A stretch of DNA of 58,035 bases, from NCBI GenBank assembly GCA_030645955.1, contig JAUSMR010000024.1:1-58035 (forward strand), written 5' to 3'. A model generated the notes under the pieces. It had not been told where the DNA came from. It did not search any database and saw only the letters and a list, made by a program, of their open reading frames with translations. The translations under genes were made by a program, and so were the position numbers. Below are positions 1-7,826 of the stretch, one piece after another. The stretch's first letter is position 1. The number at the start of each line of letters is the position of its first letter. The stretch is from Gallionella sp. GTDB taxonomy: Bacteria; Pseudomonadota; Gammaproteobacteria; Burkholderiales; Gallionellaceae.

Positions 1-459
1 ATCGCGCTGGAGAAGGCGCTCGACCGCATGTGGGCGCCGCACAAAGTGAAACTCGCCGTTTCCGGTTGTCCGCGCAACTGCGCCGAGGCCACCATCAAGG
101 ATGTCGGCATTGTCGGCGTCGATTCAGGCTGGGAAATCTACGTCGCCGGCAATGGCGGCATCAAGGCGGAAGTGTCGCTGTTTCTCGTCAAGGTGAAGAG
201 CACGGAGGAGGTGATGGAATATGCCAGCGCCTTTATCCAGCTCTACCGCGAGGAAGCGCGTTACCTCGACCGCACCGTGCACTGGGTGCAGCGCGTCGGC
301 ATGGATTATGTGAAGAAGCGCATCGTGGCAGATGCCGCAGGACGCCAGACTCTCCATGAGCGTCTTGAGGATGCGCTGCGCGACGAAAAAGACCCATGGC
401 AGGAACGCGTGCGCGGCGTGGAAGCGCGGGAGTTCGTGCCGATCAGGCTTCAATCGTAA
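1..459 (+). CDS. nirB: Nitrite reductase [NAD(P)H] large subunit, C-terminal part
   Basis: This is the last 152 residues of the cytoplasmic siroheme nitrite reductase large subunit, which reduces nitrite to ammonium with NAD(P)H. The reading frame is open from base 1, so the gene begins outside the window. The visible part contains the second half of the 4Fe-4S/siroheme cysteine motif (SGCPRNC, around residues 21-27 of the fragment), followed by the conserved AEATIKDVGIVG and GWEIYVAGNGG stretches. The small subunit gene nirD follows after a 23-bp gap and a nitrite/formate channel after that, as expected for a nitrite assimilation operon. The identification is secure; the missing N-terminal part would carry the FAD/NAD and BFD-like domains. 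Confidence 0.95.
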   Translation: MALEKALDRMWAPHKVKLAVSGCPRNCAEATIKDVGIVGVDSGWEIYVAGNGGIKAEVSLFLVKVKSTEEVMEYASAFIQLYREEARYLDRTVHWVQRVGMDYVKKRIVADAAGRQTLHERLEDALRDEKDPWQERVRGVEAREFVPIRLQS

Positions 460-482
460 CAATTACGCTTCAGGAGATGGCC

Positions 483-794
483 ATGAGTAAATGGATGAGG
501 GTATGCCCGCTTGAAGAAATTCCCAGACTGGGTTCACGGGTAGTGCAAACCGGGAATGGCGATATCGCCGTGTTTCGCAGCGCATCGGACGAAGTTTTTG
601 CGCTGAGAGACCAATGCCCGCACAAGGGCGGACCGCTATCGCAGGGCATCGTGTTTGACCGCAAGGTGACCTGCCCGCTGCACGGATTAACGGTGCAACT
701 CGACAGCGGGGAGGCTGTTGCGCCTGACAAGGGATGCACGCACCGTTACCGGGCACGCGTGGACAAGGGCGAGGTGTATCTCAATCTTTCCTGA
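483..794 (+). CDS. nirD: Nitrite reductase small subunit (Rieske-type)
   Basis: A 103-residue Rieske [2Fe-2S] protein, the small subunit partner of NirB. The cluster ligands are visible as CPHKGGPL (Cys-x-His) and CPLHGL (Cys-x2-His), separated by about 16 residues, and the length is normal for NirD. The ATG at 483 is chosen because an AGGAG ribosome site lies just before it and the protein then starts with the family-typical MSKWMRVCPLEEIP. A longer in-frame opening into the nirB end is not needed. It lies between nirB and nirC on the same strand. Confidence 0.95.
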   Translation: MSKWMRVCPLEEIPRLGSRVVQTGNGDIAVFRSASDEVFALRDQCPHKGGPLSQGIVFDRKVTCPLHGLTVQLDSGEAVAPDKGCTHRYRARVDKGEVYLNLS

Positions 795-869
795 TGTTAA
801 AAATAAGCAACAAAGGCGGAATTAACAAAGAAATCTGTGGAATTAAATTGCTTATAAAGGAGATTGGCC

Positions 870-1691
870 ATGTATCTTGATACGATCCGGAAATTCGCGG
901 TAACAGCGGAAGTCAAGGCCGCTGCGGTGCGCGCTTCGATGCCATCATTTTTCGTGTCTGCCATGATGGCGGGGGCGTATGTTGGATTGGGCATCATTCT
1001 TATTTTCAGTGTCGGCGCCAAGGTCGATCCGGCTTACCAGAAACTCATCATGGGGGCGTCCTTTGGTATCGCCCTCACGCTGGTGGTTTTCGCCGGTTCG
1101 GAACTCTATACGGGACATACCATGATCATGCCGATCGGCTGGTTGTGCCGCAAAGTAGGGCTTGCGGACATCGGCAGGGTCTGGACGATTGCCTGGATCG
1201 GCAACCTGGCGGGGGCACTCTTGCTGGCGCTGATTTTTGTTGCGGGGGGCGGCGGCGTGTTGCTCTCCGACGGAGCTCCGCTGTTGTTCAAGGTAGCCGG
1301 CGCCAAGATGAACGCGCCCGCCGTTGAACTGGTCGCGCGCGGGATATTGTGTAACTGGCTGGTGTGCCTGGCGCTCTGGATGGCAAGTCGCACAACCAGC
1401 GACGCAGCGAAGCTGGGCATGATCTTCTGGTGCCTGTTCGCGTTCATCGCCAGTGGCTACGAGCACTCTGTTGCCAACATGACGATTTTCAGCATCGCCT
1501 TGCTGGGGGAACATCCCAATACCGTCAGTCTGGCGGGCATGGGGCACAACCTGTTGTGGGTGACATTGGGCAATACGATCAGCGGCACCCTCTTTATGGC
1601 CACCGCCTACTGGTTTGCTTCGGGTCCGTCCACGGCAACCAGGACTGCAGGTGTAAGAGGTGAAGTGTTGCTGGTTAATTCGGAAATTTGA
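870..1691 (+). CDS. nirC: Formate/nitrite transporter family channel (NirC-like)
   Basis: A 273-residue inner-membrane channel of the FocA/NirC family, with about six hydrophobic segments. Conserved features include AGAYVGLG in the first helix region, the ELYTGHTM motif, GNLAGALLLA, CNWLVCLALWMA and SGYEHSVANMT. In this setting it most likely imports nitrite for NirBD. The ATG at 870 is preferred over an in-frame TTG two codons upstream because an AAAGGAG site sits seven bases before it. The 75 bp between nirD and this gene show no clear terminator, so co-transcription is likely. Confidence 0.9.
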   Translation: MYLDTIRKFAVTAEVKAAAVRASMPSFFVSAMMAGAYVGLGIILIFSVGAKVDPAYQKLIMGASFGIALTLVVFAGSELYTGHTMIMPIGWLCRKVGLADIGRVWTIAWIGNLAGALLLALIFVAGGGGVLLSDGAPLLFKVAGAKMNAPAVELVARGILCNWLVCLALWMASRTTSDAAKLGMIFWCLFAFIASGYEHSVANMTIFSIALLGEHPNTVSLAGMGHNLLWVTLGNTISGTLFMATAYWFASGPSTATRTAGVRGEVLLVNSEI

Positions 1692-1771
1692 GTGCCGATG
1701 GCTGTGGCTTTACCGGCTTGATCGTTGCAGCCCTGCAAACATCAGCATCTGAATCATCATCCTTGGAAGAT

Positions 1772-2065
1772 TTAAGAATCTGAATCATCATTCCTGGGAG
1801 ATTTATTCTTGGGAACATCGTTTTCCTCCCCGTGTTCTTTGCCCGGTTTTTCTGATGGATCGTTCTGGGGTTTGGGGGCAACAGGCACTACTGTCACCGA
1901 GTCTTTAATAGGGCCAGCGGAACTCAAACCCAGTTTTTCGCATGGCTCGTTCGAATAGGTCATCTGTATCCCATCCGTACATTTATACATGCCCGCTTCC
2001 GCGTTGGATATTGGATAGCAAAAAAACAATGCGATGGACAAACCCAGGTGTGCGGGCCTTAACAT
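1772..2065 (-). CDS. Small exported DUF4124-type protein
   Basis: A protein of about 97 residues with an N-terminal hydrophobic signal-like segment (LGLSIALFFCYPISNAEA) followed by the DUF4124 pattern MYKCTDGIQMTYSNEPCEKLG, with its two cysteines. The tail is rich in Pro, Lys, Glu and Asp and looks disordered. DUF4124 proteins are widespread small periplasmic proteins of unknown function in proteobacteria. The ATG at 2065 is preferred to one two codons upstream, because the AAAGGA site leaves seven bases to 2065 but only one to 2071. The 3' end carries a 31-bp direct duplication (ATCTGAATCATCAT at 1747 and 1778), the first copy lying just beyond the stop codon. Confidence 0.7.
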   Translation of the reverse strand: MLRPAHLGLSIALFFCYPISNAEAGMYKCTDGIQMTYSNEPCEKLGLSSAGPIKDSVTVVPVAPKPQNDPSEKPGKEHGEENDVPKNKSPRNDDSDS

Positions 2066-2106
2066 TTGCATATCCTTTCTATTTGTTATCGAGCTTTACA
2101 GAATTT

Positions 2107-2191
2107 GTCATTCCGGCGAAGGCCGGAATCCAGTGAAATATTGTAGGGTGCGTTCCACGCACCATAATCATTGGTGCGTGGAACGCACCCA
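2107..2191. repeat. Two adjacent intergenic hairpin repeats
   Basis: Two palindromic units lie in the gap between the DUF4124 gene and lolD. The first (2107-2133) is the common CATTCCGGCGAAGGCCGGAA type. The second (2143-2191) has long complementary arms, GGGTGCGTTCCACGCACCA and TGGTGCGTGGAACGCACCC, around a short AT-rich loop. Both genes flanking them read away from or toward the repeat on the minus strand, so the second hairpin may also act as a transcript-end structure for lolD. Its arm pattern is close to the hairpin at 43235-43287. Confidence 0.8.
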
Positions 2192-2207
2192 CATGGATGC
2201 AGACATC

Positions 2208-2945
2208 CTATTCACTCAGTATCGCCCCATCCACCAGCCGCAAACGTCGCTCCATTCGCCCCGCCAGCTCATGATCGTGGGTAACCACGATGAAGCTGGT
2301 GTTGAGCTTTTCGTTGAGTTGCTGCATCAGTTCAAACAGGGCTTGCGCGCTGCTGCGGTCAAGGTTGCCGGTGGGCTCGTCGGCCAGCACGCAAGCAGGT
2401 TCCGTCACCAGCGCACGCGCCACGGCGACGCGCTGGCGTTCGCCGCCTGACAGTTCGGAGGGGTGGTGATGAAGGCGATGCGCCAGCCCGACCTGTTCCA
2501 GCATCGCGGCGGCGCGAGGTTCGGCCTCGCTGCGTTTCATTCTGCGGATCAACAGCGGCATGGCGACGTTTTCCAGAGCGGTGAATTCCGGCAACAAGTG
2601 ATGGAACTGATACACGAAGCCAAGAGAGCGGTTGCGCAATTCGCCTCGCTGTGTCTCGTTCATTTGCTGTATTTCCTGGCCAAGTATTTGCACGCTGCCG
2701 CTGCTGGCGTTATCCAGTCCGCCGAGCAGGTGCAGCAGCGTGCTCTTACCGGAACCGGATGCGCCGACGATGGCGATGCGCTCGCCGCGCCGCACTTTCA
2801 GATTGATGCCCTTGAGCACCGGCACCTCCAATTTGCCCAGTGTGAAGGTCTTGCTTAAATCACGGCAGGAAATCACATTCCCCGCATCCTGCGCCCCGAT
2901 TCCTGATTCCTGATTCCTGATTCCCGATTCCTGCTTCTTATTCAT
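2208..2945 (-). CDS. lolD: Lipoprotein-releasing ABC transporter ATPase LolD
   Basis: The ATPase of the LolCDE complex, which extracts outer-membrane lipoproteins from the inner membrane. Walker A is [16 protein letters not shown], the signature is [15 protein letters not shown] and Walker B is [12 protein letters not shown]. The LolD-typical [10 protein letters not shown] and [18 protein letters not shown] segments are present. Its start overlaps the end of lolC/E by 8 bp (ATGAATAA), with a GGAGG site inside the upstream gene, so the two are translationally coupled. The first 25 residues ([13 protein letters not shown] and so on) are not family-like: they are the translation of a GGAATCA-type tandem repeat at 2900-2936 and extend the protein beyond the usual 220-230 residues. 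Confidence 0.93.
   Translation of the reverse strand: MNKKQESGIRNQESGIGAQDAGNVISCRDLSKTFTLGKLEVPVLKGINLKVRRGERIAIVGASGSGKSTLLHLLGGLDNASSGSVQILGQEIQQMNETQRGELRNRSLGFVYQFHHLLPEFTALENVAMPLLIRRMKRSEAEPRAAAMLEQVGLAHRLHHHPSELSGGERQRVAVARALVTEPACVLADEPTGNLDRSSAQALFELMQQLNEKLNTSFIVVTHDHELAGRMERRLRLVDGAILSE
2900..2936. repeat. GATTCCT short tandem repeat inside the lolD start
   Basis: Heptamer-like tandem units (GATTCCT, repeated five to six times with small changes) lie over the first codons of lolD on the minus strand and are translated in frame as a Q-E-S-G-I / R-N-Q-E-S-G-I peptide. The seven-base period is like the heptamer repeats at 11349-11441, although the sequence differs. Confidence 0.8.
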
Positions 2946-4182
2946 AGCGTAGCGCCTCCGCAGGCTGGGTTTGCGACGCGCGATAGCTTGGGTACAGTGT
3001 CGCCAGCAGGCTGATCAGGAAGGATATGCCCGAGACCAGCAGAACTTCGTCGTAGCGCAAATCGGAGGGCAGTTCGCTGATGTAATACACGTCCTTGGCG
3101 AGGAATTGCACGCCGAGCAGATGTTCGATAAACGGCACGACCACATCCAGGTTGAGCGCCAGCACGATGCCGCCGCTGCTGCCGAGCAGCATGCCGATCA
3201 CGCCGATCACCACTCCCTGCACGATAAAGATTTTCATGATGCTGCGCGGCGACGCGCCCAGAGTGCGCAGAATCGCGATGTCGGCCTGCTTGTCGGTGAC
3301 CGCCATCACCAGCGTGGAGACGATGTTGAACGCGGCTACCGCGACGATCAGCGACAGGATGATGAACATCATTTTCTTTTCCATCTGCACCGCGCGGAAG
3401 TAGTTGCTGTTCTGATGCGTCCAGTCGTTGGCATAAAGGTCGGGCGGCAACTGGCTTTTCAACTCTTGTGCGATGCGCGGAGCGAGATCGATGTCGCGTA
3501 ACTTGGCGCTGATACCGGTCACCGCATCGCCGAGCTGAAATAGTTTCTGAGCATCGTTGAGATGGATCAGCGCGAGGTTATTGTCATAAGGAGCCATGCC
3601 GATCTCGAATATTCCCGCCACGCGGAATTGCTTGAGGCGCGGCATCATGCCGGCGGGCGTGATCTGCCCTTGCGGGGCGATCAGCATGACCTTGTCGCCA
3701 ACCAGCACGCCCAATGCGCGCGCCAGATCGGTACCGAGCACGATAGTGAATTCCCCGCCGCGCAAATCGCCCAATGCACCCGTCTTCATCTTGTCTGAGA
3801 GTTCGGTAATGGCGGTTTCCTGCTGCGGGTCGATGCCGCGCACCATCACGCCCTGCACGCTCTGCCCGAACGACAGCATGCCTTGCCCGGCGATATACGG
3901 CGCGGCGGCGGACACTTGCGGGTGCTGCGCGACTTTTTCCAGTACGGCCTGCCAGCCATTCATGCGCCCGCCGTCCGCAACCACTTCCAGATGCGGCGAC
4001 GCTCCCAGCATACGCGCGCGGATTTCCTTCTGGAAGCCGTTCATCACCGACAGCACCACGATCAACGCCATCACGCCCAAAGCCATCCCCAGTATGGAGA
4101 TCAGCGAAATGAAGGAGATGAAATGGTTGCGCCGCTTGGCGCGGGTATAGCGCAGACCGATGAACAGTTCGAATGGTAGCAA
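2938..4182 (-). CDS. lolC: Lipoprotein-releasing ABC transporter permease LolC/LolE
   Basis: A 414-residue integral membrane subunit of the Lol lipoprotein exporter. One N-terminal membrane helix ([28 protein letters not shown]), a large periplasmic domain and three C-terminal helices ending in [17 protein letters not shown] match the LolC/E family. The start is set at a TTG (4182) giving [20 protein letters not shown], the normal N-terminus and length for the family. An ATG at 4332 would add 50 residues read through hairpin repeat DNA, which is unlikely. No strong ribosome site is seen before the TTG, so the start is uncertain. A single LolC/E-type gene is present here, as in many betaproteobacteria. 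It overlaps lolD. Confidence 0.9.
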   Translation of the reverse strand: MLPFELFIGLRYTRAKRRNHFISFISLISILGMALGVMALIVVLSVMNGFQKEIRARMLGASPHLEVVADGGRMNGWQAVLEKVAQHPQVSAAAPYIAGQGMLSFGQSVQGVMVRGIDPQQETAITELSDKMKTGALGDLRGGEFTIVLGTDLARALGVLVGDKVMLIAPQGQITPAGMMPRLKQFRVAGIFEIGMAPYDNNLALIHLNDAQKLFQLGDAVTGISAKLRDIDLAPRIAQELKSQLPPDLYANDWTHQNSNYFRAVQMEKKMMFIILSLIVAVAAFNIVSTLVMAVTDKQADIAILRTLGASPRSIMKIFIVQGVVIGVIGMLLGSSGGIVLALNLDVVVPFIEHLLGVQFLAKDVYYISELPSDLRYDEVLLVSGISFLISLLATLYPSYRASQTQPAEALRYE

Positions 4183-4270
4183 GGTAAAGTAGCCGATGTG
4201 ATGGAGCAGGCGTAAGTGTGCCACAAGGCGGCGTCCGAGACATCCTTTTGCTAAACCTCGCGAAGCGAGA

Positions 4271-4315
4271 ACGCTGGACGGATGACCCCCTTGCGGGGTC
4301 GTCAGCGCCAGCGTT
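4271..4315. repeat. Hairpin upstream of the lolC/E start
   Basis: A nested palindrome with outer arms ACGCTGG and CCAGCGT and an inner GACCCC/GGGGTC stem around TTGC. It lies upstream of the preferred lolC/E start codon. It is probably one of the many interspersed palindromic repeats in this genome rather than a terminator, since no T-run follows. Confidence 0.55.
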
Positions 4316-4527
4316 GTAGCTCCCTCTCTCACCTCGGATGCTCTACAACTGGTTTGATTTTGTGTACACCGGGCGGGTCAGTTTTGAGTGCAATTCAACA
4401 GGCAGGCGAAGCATTGATGCCTTTGGCGCAGAATGATCCTAAAAACATGGAAAAACCAACGAGTGATAAGTAGCACTTAATCACTAGTCAGTTTCAGGCT
4501 GTTTCTCACTTGCGACCGTCCGTTTTT

Positions 4528-4557
4528 CGGCCTTATGTGGAGCTCCACATAAGGCCG
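4528..4557. repeat. Perfect 30-bp palindrome, left copy
   Basis: Arms CGGCCTTATGTGGAG and CTCCACATAAGGCCG meet with no spacer. An identical copy lies at 4899-4928 at the other end of the same element. Confidence 0.95.
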
Positions 4558-4898
4558 ATTATGTAGACTGCTCGATTATGGAGAATAGCAACGGTGATTT
4601 ATCGTGGAAGCCACGCGCTAAGTGACTTCTCCGAGGAAATTGATTGTGCGAAGTCGACATAATTTCTGGATCTAGATAACTGCCTGGATAGGCAAGATCG
4701 GTCGTAGTTTTCCTGTGCGACCGCACAGGGTCTGTTAGTACAGCGCTGATGATCCTGTGAGTGTCCCTTCGACAACATTTCCCCACGCTTGGTGGATCGT
4801 GGATTATGTAGACCTTCGCATTCACGCTCTCCGCGTCAGCCAAGGGCTTATGGCGGGCGCAGAGCGTCAAGTCCACATAATCAACTGGTCTACATAAT

Positions 4899-4928
4899 CG
4901 GCCTTATGTGGAGCTCCACATAAGGCCG
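4899..4928. repeat. Perfect 30-bp palindrome, right copy
   Basis: Identical to the palindrome at 4528-4557. It forms the outer part of the right 41-bp inverted end, which is preceded inward by GTCTACATAAT. Confidence 0.95.
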
Positions 4929-5218
4929 AACAGCGGAAATCCCTGCTTCCACAAAATCCTGGCCAACTCGAGCGGAACTGGCACGCCATCGCGATGCCTG
5001 GCTACATGATTACCAGGTGATTAATGTGCGGTAACGTACAGATGCAAACGACAAGCTCCCATAGAGTTACAGCAATTACTCACGGTGCTTGGCGTATCGA
5101 TGACAACGGTTTGTTTCTTGTTTTCGCAGACGCTGCTTTTTCGATCAACATAATGAGACAAGTAGGCCTCAATAACTGTAAGTTAAAAAGACATTAATCA
5201 TGCGGTTTGGTGGAGTGC
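4929..5218. other. Gene-free stretch, no recognised content
   Basis: AT-richer than its neighbours and with no open frame of interest. It contains no recognisable tRNA, terminator or repeat. The AT content suggests DNA of foreign origin. Confidence 0.5.
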
Positions 5219-5371
5219 ATGAAGAAAGTTTTTTGCAAATTCTGCATTGATTGTGCGGATGCAGGTAAATATTGCGGATACCCAAGTATCAAATATAACG
5301 AAACAATAAATATGGCATTAATTGCAATGAGTGATCAAGAGAAGGCTATGGATTCGGCAGCAATAATGTAG
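5219..5371 (+). CDS. Possible 50-residue Cys-rich small protein
   Basis: A short open frame starting MKKVFCKFCIDCADAGKYCG, with four cysteines in the first 19 residues (CKFC, IDC, YC) that could form a metal site. GTGGAG lies three bases before the ATG, which is close for a ribosome site. No family is recognised. It is followed after 42 bp by the HU-like gene on the same strand, and it could be a leader gene of that operon or simply a chance frame. The composition is AT-rich compared with the core genes. Confidence 0.35.
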   Translation: MKKVFCKFCIDCADAGKYCGYPSIKYNETINMALIAMSDQEKAMDSAAIM

Positions 5372-5413
5372 CTTCTTGGCACTTCATATAAACCGACCCG
5401 CTATGGAGCACCC

Positions 5414-5719
5414 ATGGATCAAGCTGAGCTTATTGAAAAAGTTGCAAAGGAGTTGGGCATATCGAACACTCTGTCGCAGCGGTTGCTTAGGGCAACATTG
5501 CGGGAGATTCGTGACCTGCTCCGGGTCGGACACGCGGTAACCATCCCACACCTTGGCACCTTCGACACGGCGACGTACGAGGAGCACCGCGGTTATCGGC
5601 CAGCCAGTCATGACTTTGCGATTTTCCCAAAACGGCGCGTGCCTGTGTTTCGCACGGGCGCATTGCTCCGTGAAGACGTTTACGATGTCGAATCGGACGA
5701 AGAAGGTGCGCCGACATGA
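5414..5719 (+). CDS. HU/IHF-family DNA-binding protein
   Basis: A 101-residue protein of the HU/IHF fold: two N-terminal helices (AELIEKVAKELGISNTLSQRLLRATLREIRDLLRVG) followed by the beta-arm region with the family motif VTIPHLGTFDTATYEEHRGY and FPKRRVPVFRTGALLRE. It should bend or coat DNA, although the arm differs from classical HU, with RGYRPAS in place of the usual RKGRNP. A GGAG site lies five bases before the ATG. Its stop overlaps the next gene's start (ATGA at 5716), implying translational coupling to the membrane-linked HU-LysM protein. It is an extra HU paralogue in an accessory region, so a specialised role is likely. Confidence 0.85.
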   Translation: MDQAELIEKVAKELGISNTLSQRLLRATLREIRDLLRVGHAVTIPHLGTFDTATYEEHRGYRPASHDFAIFPKRRVPVFRTGALLREDVYDVESDEEGAPT

Positions 5720-6603
5720 GCGACGACAATAAGATAACGCTCCACTCCTTTACGGCGCTGGTGGCCAGGCGTGCCAAGGTCAGTAGTGTCGAAGCAGACG
5801 CCTATATCCACCAATTCGCGAAGACCATGAGTGAGGAATTGGAGACGGGCGGCGAGATTCCTCTGTATCACTTTGGCCGTTTCCATACGACCCATGTCGA
5901 TGAACAGACGGGGCACGATCCCAACTCCGGCGCGCCGTTAACGATACCTGCGCACTCGCGTGTCCACTTTCGCCCCTACAGCGCATTGCGTTTCGCTGTC
6001 AACGCGCCTTTCCGTCAGTTGCGAATCAGGGAACTCACTCCGGACAAAACAGATTGGCGTATCAGAACCGGCGCCTGGATCTCGCTGGTGCTGCTTGTAT
6101 TGCTGCTGATCGTGCTTGGCATCATGGCAAAGAGTTGGATATCCACTCAGGATGCGTCCGTGGTGCCGCCCGAGCTGTCATCGGATAAATCCGTAGTGGC
6201 GCTCACCGACCAAACTCCCGATACAGGCGCGCCCGCAACCGTCCCCGCTGCTCCCGTAAAACCGGAAACCATCCCGACGGCAATAGCTGCAGCGACAAGG
6301 GTTATCGTGTCGCCCGGCGATACGTTGTGGGCGATTGCTGCAACAAGATTGGGCGATCCCTCTTGGTGGCCGGTTATCTATGCGGAGAACAGACCAGAGT
6401 TGTCCCGCCGAAACCCGGACCTGATCGGTAGCGGGATCACACTGCGGATACCCGCTCTGGCCGGTAGCGTGAACAGTCCCAATGTCGCTGATCTCCGTCT
6501 GAAAACGAACGGTTACCAAATGGTGGCCGACGATTACCGGAAACTCGGCAATCCTCGAGCCGCAGAATATGAGAAGGTCGCTGCTCGCTGGTCTAAAGAA
6601 TAA
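5716..6603 (+). CDS. HU-like domain - membrane helix - LysM fusion protein
   Basis: A 295-residue protein with an unusual layout. Residues 1-95 are a second HU/IHF-like domain (LHSFTALVARRAKVSSVEAD, then GGEIPLYHFGRFHTTHVDEQTGHDP). A single membrane helix lies at about 118-138 (ISLVLLVLLLIVLGIMAKSW). A Pro/Ala/Val-rich linker follows to about 190, then a LysM domain at about 193-244 (VSPGDTLWAIAATRLGDPSW, IYAENRPEL, LRIP). The last 40 residues (YQMVADDYRKLGNPRAAEYE) look like half a TPR. With no N-terminal signal, the HU part should be cytoplasmic and the LysM part periplasmic on peptidoglycan. It could therefore tie DNA to the cell envelope; that role is inference. Confidence 0.85.
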   Translation: MSDDNKITLHSFTALVARRAKVSSVEADAYIHQFAKTMSEELETGGEIPLYHFGRFHTTHVDEQTGHDPNSGAPLTIPAHSRVHFRPYSALRFAVNAPFRQLRIRELTPDKTDWRIRTGAWISLVLLVLLLIVLGIMAKSWISTQDASVVPPELSSDKSVVALTDQTPDTGAPATVPAAPVKPETIPTAIAAATRVIVSPGDTLWAIAATRLGDPSWWPVIYAENRPELSRRNPDLIGSGITLRIPALAGSVNSPNVADLRLKTNGYQMVADDYRKLGNPRAAEYEKVAARWSKE

Positions 6604-6638
6604 CCGGGTAGCGTAGATCAGCCTTGTGATAGAGAACT

Positions 6639-6666
6639 AAAGGGGTTAGCTCATGCTGTCCCCTTT
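6639..6666 (+). terminator. Possible terminator after the HU-LysM gene
   Basis: A stem AAAGGGG/CCCCTTT with a 14-base loop lies 35 bp past the stop codon. The T-run is weak (TTTAATT), so it is only a candidate. Confidence 0.4.
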
Positions 6667-7194
6667 AATTAAGCGATGATTCAATACGAACCTGAATACG
6701 CCTGAACGCCCATTCGATGTTTACTCGGCAGATGTCTCCGAGCACACTGAAGTTCGCAGAGGAATCTGGCCGTGTTAATAGCAGCGGCTGGGGCATGATG
6801 CCCGCAAACGAGAGGCAACCAACTTCGTCTAAAAGCTTCCTGTTTCGGCTAGTAGAGGTAGGTCACGAATGGCCGCTTTCTGGCAGGTGAAATTGCATTA
6901 TGGAGTTTGGCTGGGTGCTGTGGATTGGCAAAGACCTAAGCAGACGGCCGCAACGGGCATCGTCAGATTGGCGACGTCTGCTTTGCGGATCAAGAGATGG
7001 ACGGACCCTTTGTGCCAAAACCAGCTAGTCGACAATCAACTAGATATTGATTGCAGTGCAATACTTCACCTTCTGCTCAGACTGACTTGTACAAAGGATT
7101 TCGGACATCTCCAAGATTTGGTATTGAGATCGACTCAGAATAGAACGGCAGATCACCGCACAAGGTTGTCCACCATCTGAGTTACAGAAATACC
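6667..7194. other. Gene-free stretch, no recognised content
   Basis: About 530 bp without a credible gene. A 103-codon open frame from 6869 has no recognisable family, no clear ribosome site and unlikely composition. No RNA gene or strong palindrome was found. It may be decayed DNA in an accessory island. Confidence 0.5.
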
Positions 7195-7734
7195 TCAACT
7201 TTCTGGTATATGATAAAAGTGGGGTTCGTCGATCTCCGGGTCAAAATCTGATTCCAACGTATTGGCATACTTCGCCTTCTGCTCGTTCAAGAGTTTCTGA
7301 TGCTCTACTTCTTCGTCTCTAAGGCTCTTGATCAGTTCTCGAACTGTGGCATCCTGAATGAACTGCAAGATGCTGTTATAAAACTCGTAAGCTTTAATTT
7401 CAGACTCCATTGCGACTTCCAAGGCGTGTCGTGGGGACATGTAGCGTATTGCTTTTCCAGGATCCGGGGCTTCGATATCGTTCTCAATCATATTCTCCGT
7501 GACGCGCGAAGGAGTATCGCCAAAAAGCAAGCGTCTTTGTTCTGAAATTTGAACCCCGTGACGCTGCTCGTTTCGAGCCATCATGGTAAAGAAATTCGCC
7601 GCATCACCGGGATACCGGTGCCCGATTTGGTCTGCAAACAAAAGGTAGCGATCTTCCGCTTCCTTTTCGATCAGCACTGCCATATCGAGTGCATCCTGTA
7701 AATTAAGAGTTGAAAAATCAAGTTGAATAGTCAT
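7195..7734 (-). CDS. Ferritin-like di-iron protein
   Basis: A 179-residue four-helix protein of the rubrerythrin/ferritin-like group. The di-iron ligand pattern is visible: Glu in helix one (IEKEAEDRY), ExxH at 56-59 (NEQRH), Glu in helix three (MESEIKAYEFY) and ExxH at 142-145 (EEVEHQ). No rubredoxin domain is present, and the tail (DPEIDEPHFYHIPES) is acidic and His-containing. It probably handles iron or peroxide in the cytoplasm. An AGGAG site lies seven bases before the ATG, and a candidate promoter is seen at 7797-7826. The gene stands alone between the HU operon and a broken transposase. Whether it stores iron or acts as a peroxidase cannot be decided here. Confidence 0.8.
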   Translation of the reverse strand: MTIQLDFSTLNLQDALDMAVLIEKEAEDRYLLFADQIGHRYPGDAANFFTMMARNEQRHGVQISEQRRLLFGDTPSRVTENMIENDIEAPDPGKAIRYMSPRHALEVAMESEIKAYEFYNSILQFIQDATVRELIKSLRDEEVEHQKLLNEQKAKYANTLESDFDPEIDEPHFYHIPES

Positions 7735-7796
7735 TAATTTCTCCTAGGGAAAGAGGTGTTTTCATAAGGATAGGAAATTCAATTGCACCCGATAAG

Positions 7797-7826
7797 AGTA
7801 TCCACTTGTTTTGTGGTCACGGTCAA
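7797..7826 (-). promoter_or_regulatory. Candidate sigma-70 promoter for the ferritin-like gene
   Basis: Read on the minus strand: TTGACC, 18 bases, GATACT, about 65 bp before the start codon. The match to -35/-10 consensus is reasonable but not perfect. Confidence 0.4.

Larger units (their letters stand above)
4528..4928. mobile_element. 401-bp element with long inverted ends (non-autonomous element?)
   Basis: The region is bounded by 41-bp perfect inverted repeats at 4528-4568 and 4888-4928. Each end itself contains a perfect 30-bp palindrome (arms CGGCCTTATGTGGAG and CTCCACATAAGGCCG) followed inward by ATTATGTAGAC. Inside, the motif TTATGTNGAC recurs at 4803 (plus), around 4652-4661 (minus) and 4872-4879 (minus). 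An imperfect hairpin at about 4801-4881 pairs GATTATGTAGAC/ACGCTCTCCGC with its complement. No credible protein is encoded. Repeated inverted half-sites of this kind are typical of tyrosine-recombinase binding regions, so a MITE-like element mobilised by such an enzyme is a reasonable inference. No target duplication was seen. Confidence 0.6.

Noticed and set aside
4183..4332. N-terminal extension of LolC/E from an ATG at 4332
   Set aside because: The extra 50 residues are translated hairpin repeat and the family starts at the [11 protein letters not shown] segment; no ribosome site supports the ATG.
4559..4876. Minus-strand open frame of 105 codons inside the inverted-end element
   Set aside because: It runs into the inverted repeat, has no ribosome site or known family, and the stretch is better explained by recombinase-site-like repeats.
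6869..7180. Plus-strand frame of 103 codons between the HU-LysM and ferritin-like genes
   Set aside because: No family resemblance, no ribosome site, composition unlike real genes here.
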